Shown: positions 8,942-18,711, counted from the stretch's first letter. The stretch: 43,364 nt of DNA from Sphaerimonospora thailandensis (GCF_016863115.1 NZ_BOOG01000056.1:1-43364); one strand, 5' to 3'. A program made the numbers and translations. Notes: a model not told the origin generated them from the sequence alone.

Positions 8942-9961
8942 ATGGATCCCCTGGACCGCTCCGATCCCACCCGGATCGGCGGTGCCACCCTGCGCGGACG
9001 GCTCGGTTCCGGAGGCATGGGCCGGGTCTTCTACGGCGTCACCGACGATTACGAGCAGGTCGCCGTAAAGATCATCCGTGAGGATCTGCTCGGCCACGCC
9101 GAGCCCCGCGCCAGATTCGCCCGGGAGATCGACGCCCTGCGGACCGTACGGGGGCCGCACGTCGCCGCCCTGATCGACGCCTCCGGCGAGGATGAGGAGC
9201 GGCCCTGGCTCGCCGTGGAGTTCGTCCGCGGCCTGAGCCTGAAGGAGTTCATCGACAGCCGAGGCCCGCTCGGCGACGAGCACGCCGCGACGCTCGGCGT
9301 CCTGCTGGCGTCCGCGCTGGGCGACATCCACGCGGCCGGCCTGCTCCACCGCGACCTCAAGCCCGGAAACATCCTGCTCGGCAGGGACGGGGCGAAGGTC
9401 ATCGACCTGGGCCTGGTCGCCCTCGTCGACGGCCCGACCGACCTGACCACGACCACCTCGACGCTCGGCACGCCCGCGTGCATGTCGCCTGAGCAGGCCA
9501 ACACTCCCAAGAACGTCACCGCCGCCACCGATGTCTACGCACTCGGCGCGACGCTGATGTTCGCGCTGGCCAAGCACTACCCCTACGACGGCAAGACCGT
9601 CGCCGCGCTGTTCATGAACATCATCAGCCCCGAAGTGGAGCCGGACCTCACCGGCGTCCCCGCGGAGTTAGCGCCGCTCATCGCCGCGATGCTCGCCCAC
9701 GACCCGGCCGACCGCCCCACCGTGCCGGAGGCGTACGAGCGGCTCAAGGAGTTGGCGACCGCGGATGGGATCTCGCTGCCGGTGGCCGTACGCCGCTTCG
9801 CCGTGGCCACCTACGTCGAGCGGGAGACCGATCCGCAGGACCCCGCCCCGCCTGCCCGGCCGCGCCCCCGCGACCTGTCCGAGGTCGTCGTGCCCGGTTC
9901 GGTGGTCGCGCGGCTCGCCGACCGTCTCCGCGGCGCGTACGCCGCCAGTGCCCGTCTCTGA
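8942..9961 (+). CDS. Cytosolic Ser/Thr protein kinase, first gene of the defence-type locus
   Basis: About 339 residues. The kinase domain fills most of the protein: LGSGGMGRV loop, VAVKI lysine, HRDLKPGN (His136-Asp138), D-L-G in place of the usual DFG, and TLGTPACMSPEQ. The C-terminal 60 residues are Pro/Arg-rich. There is no transmembrane helix or sensor domain. ATG at 8942 and GTG at 8936 are both possible. It is followed 44 bp later by the SNF2 helicase gene with no terminator between, so the two are probably co-transcribed. Kinases are known in defence systems (PglW in BREX type 2, staphylococcal Stk2), which makes a signalling role in defence plausible; the target is unknown. Confidence 0.85.
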   Translation: MDPLDRSDPTRIGGATLRGRLGSGGMGRVFYGVTDDYEQVAVKIIREDLLGHAEPRARFAREIDALRTVRGPHVAALIDASGEDEERPWLAVEFVRGLSLKEFIDSRGPLGDEHAATLGVLLASALGDIHAAGLLHRDLKPGNILLGRDGAKVIDLGLVALVDGPTDLTTTTSTLGTPACMSPEQANTPKNVTAATDVYALGATLMFALAKHYPYDGKTVAALFMNIISPEVEPDLTGVPAELAPLIAAMLAHDPADRPTVPEAYERLKELATADGISLPVAVRRFAVATYVERETDPQDPAPPARPRPRDLSEVVVPGSVVARLADRLRGAYAASARL

Positions 9962-9990
9962 CCAGCGCCCGTCTCTGACCAGTGCCCGTT
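9945..9990 (+). repeat. 17-bp tandem repeat at the kinase end
   Basis: CCAGTGCCCGTCTCTGA (9945-9961) is repeated at 9962-9978 with one change and partly at 9979-9990. The kinase stop codon lies in the first unit, and the helicase ribosome site follows the last. Confidence 0.7.
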
Positions 9991-10005
9991 TCCAAGAGGA
10001 GAACC

Positions 10006-12801
10006 GTGACCGAGACCTCGTTCCCGCCCGGTGCCCGGATCGAAGTCCGGGACGCCGAGTGGATCGTCCGGACCTGCGCGCAGCTCGCCTCGGGCGGCGA
10101 CGAGCCCAGGTACAAGATCACGGCGGTCGGTGCCTCGGAGTTCGTCCGCGACGAGGACGCGGTCTTCTTCACCGACCTGGACGAGGTGGGCCTGCTTCGG
10201 CCCGAGGAGACCGTCTTGGAGCAGGACAGGACGCCACGCTTCGCGCAGAGCCGCCTCTTCATCGAGGCCGTCCTGCGCCGGACCCCGCTCCCGCAAACGG
10301 AGAAGGGCCTCGCGCTCGCCGACCGGTTCCTCCTCGACCCGCTGGCCTACCAGCGGCGCCCCGCCGAGCTCGCGCTGAGGGGCCTGCGCCCGCGCATCCT
10401 GATCGCAGACGTCGTCGGTCTCGGCAAGACCCTGGAGATCGGCCTCATCCTCGCCGAGCTGATCCGGCGCGGCCGCGGCGAGCGCATCCTCGTCGTGACC
10501 CCGCAGCAGGTGCTCGAGCAGTTCCAGCACGAGCTGTGGACGCGGTTCGCCATCCCGCTGATCCGCCTCGACTCGGTCGGCATCGAGCGGATCCAGCGGG
10601 AGATCCCGGCGGGCCGCAACCCGTTCACCTACTACAAGCGGATCATCGTCTCGGTCGACACGCTCAAGAACGAGGGCAGGTACGGCCAGCACCTGGAGAA
10701 GATGGACTGGGACGCGGTCGTCATCGACGAGTCGCACAACCTGATCGGTGAGAGCAGCCTGCGCAACAAGCTCGCCAGGCTGCTGGCCCGCAAGACCGAC
10801 GCGCTGCTGCTGGCCAGCGCCACCCCGCACAACGGCAACAGCGAGTCGTTCGCCGAACTGATCCGCATGCTCGACCCCGCCGCGATCGCCGACGACAGGC
10901 ACTACTCGGCCAAGGACATCGAGCACCTCTACATCCGCCGCACCAAGATCAGCCCTGAGGTGCGCGACCAGATGGGCGCGAAGTGGCCCGACCGCGGCCC
11001 CTCCGTCCCGGTGCGGTGCGCCGCCACCCCCGCCGAGGAGAAGATCTTCGAAGAGCTCACCCAGGTCTGGCTCGCAGGGGACCGGCGTGCCGGCGGCCCG
11101 GTCGTCGACGCCAAGCACCGGCTCTTCCCCTACACGCTGCTCAAGGCGTTCCTCTCCTCGCACAAGGCGCTGGCCAAGACGGTCGAGAACCGGTCCAAGA
11201 ACGCCAAGGAGCCCCGCGAGATCGAGGCGCTGAAGACCCTCGCCGACCTGACCGCGCGGATGACCGACGACGACTCGGCCAAGCTCGACGCCCTCGTCCG
11301 GGTGCTCCGGGACGAGATCGGCGTACGGGCGGGCGGCCAGACCCGGGCCGTGGTCTTCTCCGAGAGCATCGAGACGGTCAGGTGGCTGGCCGAGGTCCTG
11401 CCCAAGCGGCTCGGCCTGACCGGTAAGGGCGCGGTCGAGATGATGCTCGGCAACGGCATGTCCGACCAGCAGCAGCAGGACATCATCGAGCGCTTCGGGC
11501 TCTCCGACAGTCCCGTCCGCCTGCTGGTGACCACCGACGTGACCTCCGAGGGCGTCAACCTCCACCGGCAGTGCCACCACCTGGTCCACTACGACGTGCC
11601 CTGGAGCCTCATCCGGATCGAGCAGCGCAACGGCCGCATCGACCGCTACGGTCAGACCGAGCAGCCGCGGTTCCGGGCGCTCATCCTCACCTCGGACGTC
11701 GAGGGAGCCAAGGACGACCGGACCGTCGCCGAGAAGCTCCTCGACAAGGAGGAGACCGCGCACCGCAGTCTCGGTACGGCCGAGGCCGTCACCGGCGAAT
11801 ATCGCGCCGAGCGCGAGGAGCGCCGCCTCATCCAGGACCTCCTCGCCGGCAAGTCCGTGGAACAGTCCCTCGCCGAGCAGCAGGCCGACGACCCCTTCGC
11901 CGACCTGTTCGGCTCCGTCGACGGCGGCGTCACGGGCGGCGACACCCTCCGCGCTGACGTGCCCCGGTTATTCGACGGCTCGGAGGCGTTCATCAAGGAG
12001 GCCGTCGACACGCTCGGGCTGCTCAAGGGCCTCGAGGACGACGGCACGATGCTCGCCTTCGAGCCGCCGCCGGACCTCGCCCACCGTCTGTCCGCGCTGC
12101 CCTCCGACTATCTGCGCACCCACGACGTCCGCAAGCGGATGAAGGTCACCTTCGACCGCGCGGAGGCCCGGCGGAAGCTCGACGAGGCCCGCAGGACCAA
12201 GACGATGTGGCCGGAGATCGCCTACCTCTCCGATCTGCACCCCATGGTCGACTGGGTGACCGACAAGGTTCTGGTACGGCTCGGCCGCCAGAAGGCGCCG
12301 GTCGTCACCGCCCAGGTCGACGAGCCGACCTTCCTCATCCAGGGCATCTACTCCAACCGGCTGGGGCAGCCGACCGTGGTCGAATGGATGGCCGTGGCAT
12401 GCGGAGGCGCCTCCGCACGTGTGCTCGACCGGAAGATGACCGACGTCCTCGCCGCGGCCGACGTCGGCCCCAAGATGATCAACACGGGCCGGGCGATCGA
12501 CCTCCGGCCCCTCCAGGAGCGGGTGCCCCAGGCGGTCGCGACCGCCCGCGCCCACCTGGAGGAGCGCCGCTCGGCCTACGAGAGACAGGTCGTCGGGCCG
12601 CTCGACTCCTACCAGAGCCGGCTCGATGAGTGGCGGCAGCTCACCCTCGACGGCGTGCACGCCTCCCAGCGCGGACGCAAGGAGCAGCGCGTCCGGGAGA
12701 CCGTCGATCGGCAGCAGCGTCTGCTCGACTCCCTCAAGATCACCGGGGAGCCGCTGCTGCGGGTCCTCGCCGTACTCGTTCCTCAGGACGGAAACCGATG
12801 A
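10006..12801 (+). CDS. drmD: SNF2-type helicase, DISARM DrmD-like
   Basis: 931 residues. SF2/SNF2 motifs: ADVVGLGKT (GLGKT 138-142), VVIDESHNL (DESH 241-244), SATPHNGN, TSEGVNLHRQC and RNGRIDRYGQ (541-550). This is the RapA/HepA-like SNF2 type used as DrmD in class 1 DISARM. In that system it acts with a methyltransferase and a DrmA/DrmB pair against phage DNA. A long C-terminal extension (about 600-930) includes a helical region rich in Arg and Glu. GTG at 10006 is chosen for the AGAGGAGA ribosome site; GTG at 9982 has none. The last four bases overlap the methyltransferase start (ATGA), which strongly suggests coupled translation. The family assignment rests on architecture and the neighbouring gene, not on a search. 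Confidence 0.8.
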   Translation: MTETSFPPGARIEVRDAEWIVRTCAQLASGGDEPRYKITAVGASEFVRDEDAVFFTDLDEVGLLRPEETVLEQDRTPRFAQSRLFIEAVLRRTPLPQTEKGLALADRFLLDPLAYQRRPAELALRGLRPRILIADVVGLGKTLEIGLILAELIRRGRGERILVVTPQQVLEQFQHELWTRFAIPLIRLDSVGIERIQREIPAGRNPFTYYKRIIVSVDTLKNEGRYGQHLEKMDWDAVVIDESHNLIGESSLRNKLARLLARKTDALLLASATPHNGNSESFAELIRMLDPAAIADDRHYSAKDIEHLYIRRTKISPEVRDQMGAKWPDRGPSVPVRCAATPAEEKIFEELTQVWLAGDRRAGGPVVDAKHRLFPYTLLKAFLSSHKALAKTVENRSKNAKEPREIEALKTLADLTARMTDDDSAKLDALVRVLRDEIGVRAGGQTRAVVFSESIETVRWLAEVLPKRLGLTGKGAVEMMLGNGMSDQQQQDIIERFGLSDSPVRLLVTTDVTSEGVNLHRQCHHLVHYDVPWSLIRIEQRNGRIDRYGQTEQPRFRALILTSDVEGAKDDRTVAEKLLDKEETAHRSLGTAEAVTGEYRAEREERRLIQDLLAGKSVEQSLAEQQADDPFADLFGSVDGGVTGGDTLRADVPRLFDGSEAFIKEAVDTLGLLKGLEDDGTMLAFEPPPDLAHRLSALPSDYLRTHDVRKRMKVTFDRAEARRKLDEARRTKTMWPEIAYLSDLHPMVDWVTDKVLVRLGRQKAPVVTAQVDEPTFLIQGIYSNRLGQPTVVEWMAVACGGASARVLDRKMTDVLAAADVGPKMINTGRAIDLRPLQERVPQAVATARAHLEERRSAYERQVVGPLDSYQSRLDEWRQLTLDGVHASQRGRKEQRVRETVDRQQRLLDSLKITGEPLLRVLAVLVPQDGNR

Positions 12802-15800
12802 GCTTCGACTCGCTGGTCAACCGCGGCGACTACTTCTCGGCCCACTACCTGGCCGAGGTGCTGCCCAAGGACCTGAAGAAGTCCGGCGGCCTGTTCGCCC
12901 GCTGGAACGAGCAGGAGAAGGCCGGGCACCGCACCCCGCGCAAGGGGCTGCGTGCGCTCGCCAAGCCGTACTTCGCCGACCGGCCGTACTTCGCGGACAT
13001 GGACGACCGGCTGCGCGACGGCGAGGTGCCGGCCCCTGACCTGAGCGCTGACGAGGGCGCCGAGTGGCGCAAGGAGCTGGGCGAGCTCCACGGCGAGGTG
13101 CTGCGCGCCCTCGGCTACGAGGCGAGCCCGCGCGAGCTGACGGTGGAACGGGCGGGCAAGGACTACGTCGTCGAGGTCGCCTACGCCGACCGGCACCTGG
13201 TCGCGATCGAGTGCGGCTGGGCCGCCGACGTGGACGCCGCCCTCGACGACGACCGGGCCGGGCGGCTGCTCGCGCCGGTCAGGCTCGACAACACCGAGGA
13301 GATCACCTCCGGCACCAGGCTCGCCTCCTGGCTGCTGACCGCGGAGGAGGCGCCGCGCTACGTGCTCATCCTCGCCGGGGGCGTGGTCGTGCTCGCCGAC
13401 CGCGCGGTGTGGGGCGAGGGCCGCTATCTCGCGGTCAGCCTCGATGTCGCGCTCGGCCGGAACAACGAGGCTGAGCTGGGCACGATCGCCGCGCTGTTCG
13501 GCGCCGACTCGCTGCTGCCGCCGGAGGAGGGCGGCTCCGAACCGCTCGCCGAGCTGCTCGACCGGTCCCGCGGTCACGCGGTCGGCGTCTCCAGGGAGCT
13601 GCGCGACGGCCTGAAGGACTCGGTTGAGCTGATCGCCAACGAGGTGCTCGCCCGCGTCCGCGCCCAGGGCGTACGGCCCGAGCAGATCATGGAGCCCGCC
13701 GCCCTGGCGAAGCAGCTGGGCCGCGAGTCGCTGCGCTACCTCTATCGGATCCTGTTCCTGCTGTACGCCGAGGCCCGCCCGGAGCTGGGCATCCTGCCGA
13801 CCGACGACGATGACTACGTCAGGGGCTACAGCCTGGCCCGCCTGGGCGACCTGGTGGTGCGCGACCTGACGGGAGAGGAGGCGCGGGGCGGGTTCCATCT
13901 CTACGAGTCGCTCAACCTGCTCTTCCGCATGGTCAACCGCGGCCACCGGCCTCGACTGGGCGCCGAGCCCGAGGGCTCGGAGGGGGAGGGGCTGCGGTTC
14001 GAGCCGCTCCGCTCCGACCTGTTCGAGCCTGAGGCGATCAAGCTCATCGGCCGGAACGCGATCTCCCTGGACGATGACGACCCGGACGCGCCGCCCGTCG
14101 ACACCCGGCTGCGCAACGAGACGCTCTACAAGGTGCTGCGCAAGCTCATGCTCACGAAGGGGCGGAAGAAGGAGCGCGGCGGCTTCATCTCCTACGCCCA
14201 GCTCGGCATCAACCAGCTCGGCGCGGTGTACGAGGGCCTGATGTCCTACACCGGGTTCATCGCCACGGAGGAGCTGTACGAGGTCGCCAAGGGCGGCGAC
14301 CCGAAGGACGGCTCGTGGCTGATCCCGGCCTCGAAGGTGGACGACTATCCGTCGGAGGTATTCGTCCACGCGGTGGACGAGGACGGGAACAAGCTCGATG
14401 AGTACAAGCGCTATCGCGAGGGCTCGTACGTCTACCGCCTGGCCGGCCGCGACCGGGAGACCAGCGCCTCCTACTACACCCCCGAGTCGCTGACCCAGGT
14501 CACCGTACAGCTCGCGCTTCAGCACCGCCTCGACCAGGACGACACGGTCACCCCGGCCCGGGAGATCCTGAAGTGGACGATCTGCGAGCCCGCCCTGGGC
14601 TCCGGCGCGTTCCTCAACGAGGCGATCAATCAGGTCGCCGCTGAGTATCTCAAGCGCCGCCAGCAGGAGCTGGGCGTCTCGATCGACCCCGAGGCGTACG
14701 AGGAGGAGCTGCAGAAAGTCAAGGCGTACGTCGCGCTGCACAATTCTTATGGCGTCGACCTCAACGAGACCGCGATCGAACTGGCCGAGGTCTCGCTCTG
14801 GCTCAACGTCATGCACCCCGGCCTGCAGGCCCCCTGGTTCGGCCTCCACCTGCGCCGCGGCAACTCCCTCATCGGCGCGGGCCGGAAGGTGTACGGCGCG
14901 GCGCAGCTGACCAAGGGCACCTGGCTGAAGGAGGCCCCCGAGGACCTGCCGTTCTCGGCGGGGGAGCTGCCGGCGGGCAAGGTCCACCACTTCCTGCTCC
15001 CCGCCGAAGGCTGGGGCACGGTCGCCGGAGCCAAGGAAGCCAAGGAACTGGCTCCCGAGCAGGTGAACCGGCTCAAGGCCTGGCGCAAGCAGCTGCACAA
15101 GAGCGTCTCCGACAAGAAGAAGCAGGGCCACAAGCTCACCCAGCTTGGGCGCCTCCAAGGGCTGTCGAAACGGGCCGAGTACCTGTGGGACCTGGTCCAG
15201 CAGCGGCTGGCCATCTCCGAGCGGGAGATCAGCCGCAAGATCGACGTCTGGGGCGCCGACTGGATCGACCAACCGGTCAACGCCGTGCCCAAGGAGAAGG
15301 TCTACGGCGACCTGACCGCGCCGGGCACGCCGTACTGGCGGCTGAAGAAGGTCATGGACGCCTGGTGTGCCCTGTGGTTCTGGCCGCTCGACAAGGCGGG
15401 CCTGCTCGACGGCTCCGACGATCTCTACGCCCGGCGCGCGAAGGGGGATCGGCCGGAGGAGGCGACCGGCACCCCGGCCGCCGATGAGTCGATCGGCTTC
15501 GGGGGTGTCTACGTCACAGACTCCCTGTTCAGCATCGGTGACAAGCAGCTTGACCTCGTCTCCTACGCCCTGGACGCGAAGGCCACCAAGGCCGGTGGCA
15601 TGGCCAAGCCCGCCGCCCGCAAGCCCCGGCCCGCCCTGGAACCGCTGCGCCCGGTGATCCCGCTGGGGAACCTCGACGACTGGCTCGACTTCGCCGAGGC
15701 CGTGCTCGGCCGCGCCGACATCCCCGACGACTCGCTCGGCGCGGTCTTCGCGTCACTCGACGCCCTGGAGGTGTTCGAGAACGAGCTCCACACCTGGATG

Positions 15801-17957
15801 GGCATGGACTCCGAGTTCAAGCTGGGGGAGCGTTTCCCCTGGCTCGACGTGGTCGAGGAAATCACCGACCAACAGGGCTTCTTCCACTGGGAGCTCCACT
15901 TCGCCCAGATCTTCACCAACGGTGGCTTCGACCTCCAGGTGGGGAATCCGCCCTGGGTTCGGCCCCGCTGGCAGGAGGACGCGGTCATCGCCGAGCTGGA
16001 GCCATGGTTCAAGCTCGCGGAGAAGCCGAGCGTCGCCGAATGGCGCGACCGCAAGGCCGCCGTGCTTCCGGAAGGAGGCGCCCGGGTCTATTTCATGGGC
16101 GAGCTAGTAGGTAATGCGGGAACTGTTGATTTCCTCACGTCCGAGGCCACTTATCCGCTGCTGGTCGGTACACAGCCCGACCTCTACCGCGCCTTCATGT
16201 GCCGGGTCTGGGCCAACGTCGGCCGGGCGGGAATGGCCGGGCTCATCCATCCCGACACCCACTTCGGTGGCGTGAAGGAGGGCCGCCTGCGGGCTGCGGC
16301 CTACCGGCATCTCCGGATGCACGCTCACTTCCACAACCGCGCCGGTGTTTTCCCAGAGAATCACGCGAATACCGAGTTCGGCGTCCATGTTTACGCGTCG
16401 GCGGCTCAGACCTCGTTCACTCATTTGAGCTGGCTCTTCCACCCGGAAGCGCTCCTCGCTTCGCTGGACCATGATGGCACCGGCGAACTACCGGGGATTA
16501 AACATGACGGCAAGTGGGAGTTGCGTCCGCACAAGGAACGCCTCATCCGGGTGGACGAATCGTTACTCGCTCAGTGGGCGAAGCTCACCGACTCCGCCGA
16601 CGTCCCCGTCGAGCAGACGCCGCTGCTCCATCCGGTGACCACCGCCGAGGCGGGTGCGATCGAGGCCCTGGCGGCCCACGGTCGGCGACTGGGCGCAGAC
16701 GGTCCACGGATCAGCCGAGGGTATGACGAGGCGAACGCCAAGAAGGACGGACTGATCCAGTGGGTGACAGGCAAGCCTGGCTCTCTGGATGCCGTCATCC
16801 TGCAGGGGCCGCACTTCGTGCAGGCGACGCCGTACAACAAGCAGCCGAACATCCCGTGCAAGACGAACCGCGACTGGTCGGCGTGGGATCTGACGGCCCT
16901 GCCCGAGGACGCCGTCCCGGTGACCAACTACGAGCGAGCCTGCGACGAGGAGACCTACCTCGCCGCCCAGGACCGCTGGGTGAACTACCGGCTGCTGGAG
17001 CAGCTCCAAGCGGAGTATCGTGACAATCCGGGCAGTCTTCCGGAAGGGCTACGGAAGGCGAGCCCGGCGGAGATCGAGACCTACCTACAGGGCAGGTGCA
17101 CCCAGCGCTATACCGAGTTCTACCGGCTGGCCTGGCGGCGCATGATCCCGTTCGACACCGAGAGGTCGCTGTTCGCTGCGCTGATCCCGCCCGGTCCGGC
17201 GCACGTTAACGCTGTGCACACGCTGGCGCTGCCCGACAACCAGGGCACCGCGCTGGCCGCTGGCTTCTGGGCGGCGCTCCCGCTCGACTACCTGCTGCGG
17301 ATCACTGGGCGGGCGGATCTCCAGATCGGTGATGCACCGAACATGCCTGCTGCGGATCCGGACCATCCGCTGGCCTCGGCGCTGCTGCTCCGCACGCTCC
17401 GGCTCAACTGCCTCACCAACGCCTATGCTCCGCTCTGGGCTGAGCTGTACGATCCGGCCTGGACTGACGAGCAGTGGGCTGCCGACTGGCCGGGCCTCAG
17501 GCCGCTCGGGGAGGCGGCATCGGTCACCCCGGAGTGGGCATACGCCACCCCGCTCCGTATCGAGCGGGAACGCCGGGCCGCGCTGGTCGAGTTGGATGCG
17601 CTCGTCGCGCTCTGGCTCGGGATGACTGCCGAGCAACTCGTGGCGATTTACCGGTCCCGCTACCCGGTCCTGTCCGACTACGAGGCGCAGATCTGGTTCG
17701 ACGCGAACGGCCGGAAGATCGCGGGCAATCACAACACCTACGGTTACGGCCAGACCAAGCAGCACTATGAGCAGCTCATGGCCCACCTCGACCCCGAGGC
17801 GAACGGTCCCGTTCCCGACGGGTACACCGCGCCGTTCTACAAGGCCGATCGGGAGGCCGAGTACCGCCAGGCCCACGCCGTCTTCTCCGAGCGCCTCCGC
17901 CGCTCCGGCTGGCAGCCGCCAGCCGTACCCGGCGTCGGCGGTGAGAGCGCGTCGTGA
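12798..17957 (+). CDS. drmMI: Large N6-adenine DNA methyltransferase, DISARM DrmMI-like
   Basis: 1719 residues. The methyltransferase core shows SASYYTPESLTQ (motif X region), CEPALGSGAF (motif I, 596-605) and NPPW (motif IV, 1050-1053). The NPPW tetrad marks adenine-N6 enzymes of the Eco57I/PglX kind. Motifs I and IV are about 445 residues apart, a very large insertion. The N-terminal 350 residues contain KDYVVEVAYADRHLVAIECGW, which could be a PD-(D/E)XK-like strand pair as in type IIG enzymes; this is unproven. The C-terminal part (about 1300-1719) may hold target recognition. The start overlaps the helicase stop by 4 bp. In DISARM such an enzyme marks host DNA as self. A structured repeat follows the stop codon after 9 bp. 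Confidence 0.85.
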   Translation: MSFDSLVNRGDYFSAHYLAEVLPKDLKKSGGLFARWNEQEKAGHRTPRKGLRALAKPYFADRPYFADMDDRLRDGEVPAPDLSADEGAEWRKELGELHGEVLRALGYEASPRELTVERAGKDYVVEVAYADRHLVAIECGWAADVDAALDDDRAGRLLAPVRLDNTEEITSGTRLASWLLTAEEAPRYVLILAGGVVVLADRAVWGEGRYLAVSLDVALGRNNEAELGTIAALFGADSLLPPEEGGSEPLAELLDRSRGHAVGVSRELRDGLKDSVELIANEVLARVRAQGVRPEQIMEPAALAKQLGRESLRYLYRILFLLYAEARPELGILPTDDDDYVRGYSLARLGDLVVRDLTGEEARGGFHLYESLNLLFRMVNRGHRPRLGAEPEGSEGEGLRFEPLRSDLFEPEAIKLIGRNAISLDDDDPDAPPVDTRLRNETLYKVLRKLMLTKGRKKERGGFISYAQLGINQLGAVYEGLMSYTGFIATEELYEVAKGGDPKDGSWLIPASKVDDYPSEVFVHAVDEDGNKLDEYKRYREGSYVYRLAGRDRETSASYYTPESLTQVTVQLALQHRLDQDDTVTPAREILKWTICEPALGSGAFLNEAINQVAAEYLKRRQQELGVSIDPEAYEEELQKVKAYVALHNSYGVDLNETAIELAEVSLWLNVMHPGLQAPWFGLHLRRGNSLIGAGRKVYGAAQLTKGTWLKEAPEDLPFSAGELPAGKVHHFLLPAEGWGTVAGAKEAKELAPEQVNRLKAWRKQLHKSVSDKKKQGHKLTQLGRLQGLSKRAEYLWDLVQQRLAISEREISRKIDVWGADWIDQPVNAVPKEKVYGDLTAPGTPYWRLKKVMDAWCALWFWPLDKAGLLDGSDDLYARRAKGDRPEEATGTPAADESIGFGGVYVTDSLFSIGDKQLDLVSYALDAKATKAGGMAKPAARKPRPALEPLRPVIPLGNLDDWLDFAEAVLGRADIPDDSLGAVFASLDALEVFENELHTWMGMDSEFKLGERFPWLDVVEEITDQQGFFHWELHFAQIFTNGGFDLQVGNPPWVRPRWQEDAVIAELEPWFKLAEKPSVAEWRDRKAAVLPEGGARVYFMGELVGNAGTVDFLTSEATYPLLVGTQPDLYRAFMCRVWANVGRAGMAGLIHPDTHFGGVKEGRLRAAAYRHLRMHAHFHNRAGVFPENHANTEFGVHVYASAAQTSFTHLSWLFHPEALLASLDHDGTGELPGIKHDGKWELRPHKERLIRVDESLLAQWAKLTDSADVPVEQTPLLHPVTTAEAGAIEALAAHGRRLGADGPRISRGYDEANAKKDGLIQWVTGKPGSLDAVILQGPHFVQATPYNKQPNIPCKTNRDWSAWDLTALPEDAVPVTNYERACDEETYLAAQDRWVNYRLLEQLQAEYRDNPGSLPEGLRKASPAEIETYLQGRCTQRYTEFYRLAWRRMIPFDTERSLFAALIPPGPAHVNAVHTLALPDNQGTALAAGFWAALPLDYLLRITGRADLQIGDAPNMPAADPDHPLASALLLRTLRLNCLTNAYAPLWAELYDPAWTDEQWAADWPGLRPLGEAASVTPEWAYATPLRIERERRAALVELDALVALWLGMTAEQLVAIYRSRYPVLSDYEAQIWFDANGRKIAGNHNTYGYGQTKQHYEQLMAHLDPEANGPVPDGYTAPFYKADREAEYRQAHAVFSERLRRSGWQPPAVPGVGGESAS

Positions 17958-17966
17958 CGAAAACCG

Positions 17967-18075
17967 TTTGCCCGATCACCCAGAGTGCGGCACCCTCAGC
18001 AGTGCCGCACCCCTGGCGGGTGCCGGAAGTAGGGGTCGGGACCACCGATGGAGTCGGGCGCCCGGCCCCCGCGTC
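17967..18075 (+). repeat. Structured ~108-bp repeat, copy A
   Basis: Aligns without gaps to copy B (19751-19860) at roughly 80% identity by eye. It contains the stems GTGCGGCAC/GTGCCGCAC, GCACCC/GGGTGC and GGTCGGG/CCCGGCC, the last with an inner CCGAT/GTCGG stem. It lies between the methyltransferase stop and the stop of the minus-strand antitoxin (18086), and may also end transcription there. Confidence 0.8.
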
Positions 18076-18085
18076 GGGGGACGGA

Positions 18086-18424
18086 TCAGGCGGCGTGGTC
18101 GGCGTGCTCCCGGATGTAGCGCGCGAAAGCCTCTCTCGCCAACTGGGAGAGCGTCTTCCCCTCACGTTCGGCCAGCGCCTGGGCAGCGGACTTCTCCTCC
18201 GGGCTCAGGCGGAATGTCACCTGAGGCGAGCGCTCGCCCGGTGCGCTGAGCGAGGGGCGGCCCACCGTCCGGTGCACATGCTCCACCGCGGCGTCCACGT
18301 ATGCCTGGTCGATGCGGCTACCCCGCCGGTCGTAGATATCCTCGGCGTCGAGGTCGACGTCCGAGGAGTCGTCCAGGGTCAACTCGACGTCCTCTGGAGG
18401 CCAGGCGCCGCTGTACTCGGTCAT
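18086..18424 (-). CDS. Ribbon-helix-helix antitoxin-like protein
   Basis: 112 residues. The C-terminal 45 residues (VTFRLSPEEKSAAQALAEREG, then KTLSQLAREAFARYI) match a CopG/RHH-type DNA-binding fold: a short beta strand followed by two helices. The acidic N-terminal part (ELTLDDSSDVDLDAEDIYD) could bind the toxin. ATG at 18424 overlaps the stop of the upstream toxin-like gene by 4 bp. Toxin first and RHH antitoxin second is the order seen in BrnT/BrnA-like modules. A palindrome in the toxin 5' end is a likely operator. Confidence 0.75.
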   Translation of the reverse strand: MTEYSGAWPPEDVELTLDDSSDVDLDAEDIYDRRGSRIDQAYVDAAVEHVHRTVGRPSLSAPGERSPQVTFRLSPEEKSAAQALAEREGKTLSQLAREAFARYIREHADHAA

Positions 18425-18690
18425 GACGTGCTCCTTCTTAGCGCGGTCGGCAGGGTGACCGACAGGTGCTTCTCGGTCAGAACCGCGATGACCTCCAACT
18501 CCGGTCCACGATCATCCAGGCCGAGCCAGTGCCACTGTTCGTCCAGATCAGGGCCGGGCGGTGGCACCACAGTGGGTGGGCCACTGCGGATGACGAACAG
18601 GGCTCGGGCTCGGCCGATGCGGTGCTTTCGCGCTGACTGCGTGAATTTGTTTCTACGCAGGAACGCATTGTGCCATGCACAATTAGTCAA
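18421..18690 (-). CDS. Putative toxin of a BrnT-like TA pair
   Basis: 89 residues from the TTG at 18690. The core (FTQSARKHRIGRARALFVI, then WHWLGLDDRGPELEVIAVLTEKH) resembles small actinobacterial proteins paired with RHH antitoxins, with a beta-sheet core ending in strands as in BrnT/RelE-like RNases. No catalytic residues can be assigned with certainty. The true start is uncertain: the palindrome at 18667-18683 lies within the first codons of this reading, and a shorter form beginning nearer KFTQSARKH is possible. The pair sits between the methyltransferase and helicase genes of the defence locus. Confidence 0.6.
   Translation of the reverse strand: MTNCAWHNAFLRRNKFTQSARKHRIGRARALFVIRSGPPTVVPPPGPDLDEQWHWLGLDDRGPELEVIAVLTEKHLSVTLPTALRRSTS
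18667..18683. promoter_or_regulatory. 17-bp palindrome, candidate TA operator
   Basis: ATTGTGC-CAT-GCACAAT is a perfect palindrome with a 3-bp centre. It lies just downstream of the predicted start of transcription of the toxin-antitoxin pair, the usual place for an RHH autorepressor site. Confidence 0.55.
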
Positions 18691-18711
18691 GGCGAATCCG
18701 GTGTGAGGGGA

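Noticed and set aside
12783-15272. An 829-codon minus-strand frame opposite the methyltransferase
   Set aside because: Antisense shadow; the plus strand carries motif I and is coupled to the helicase.
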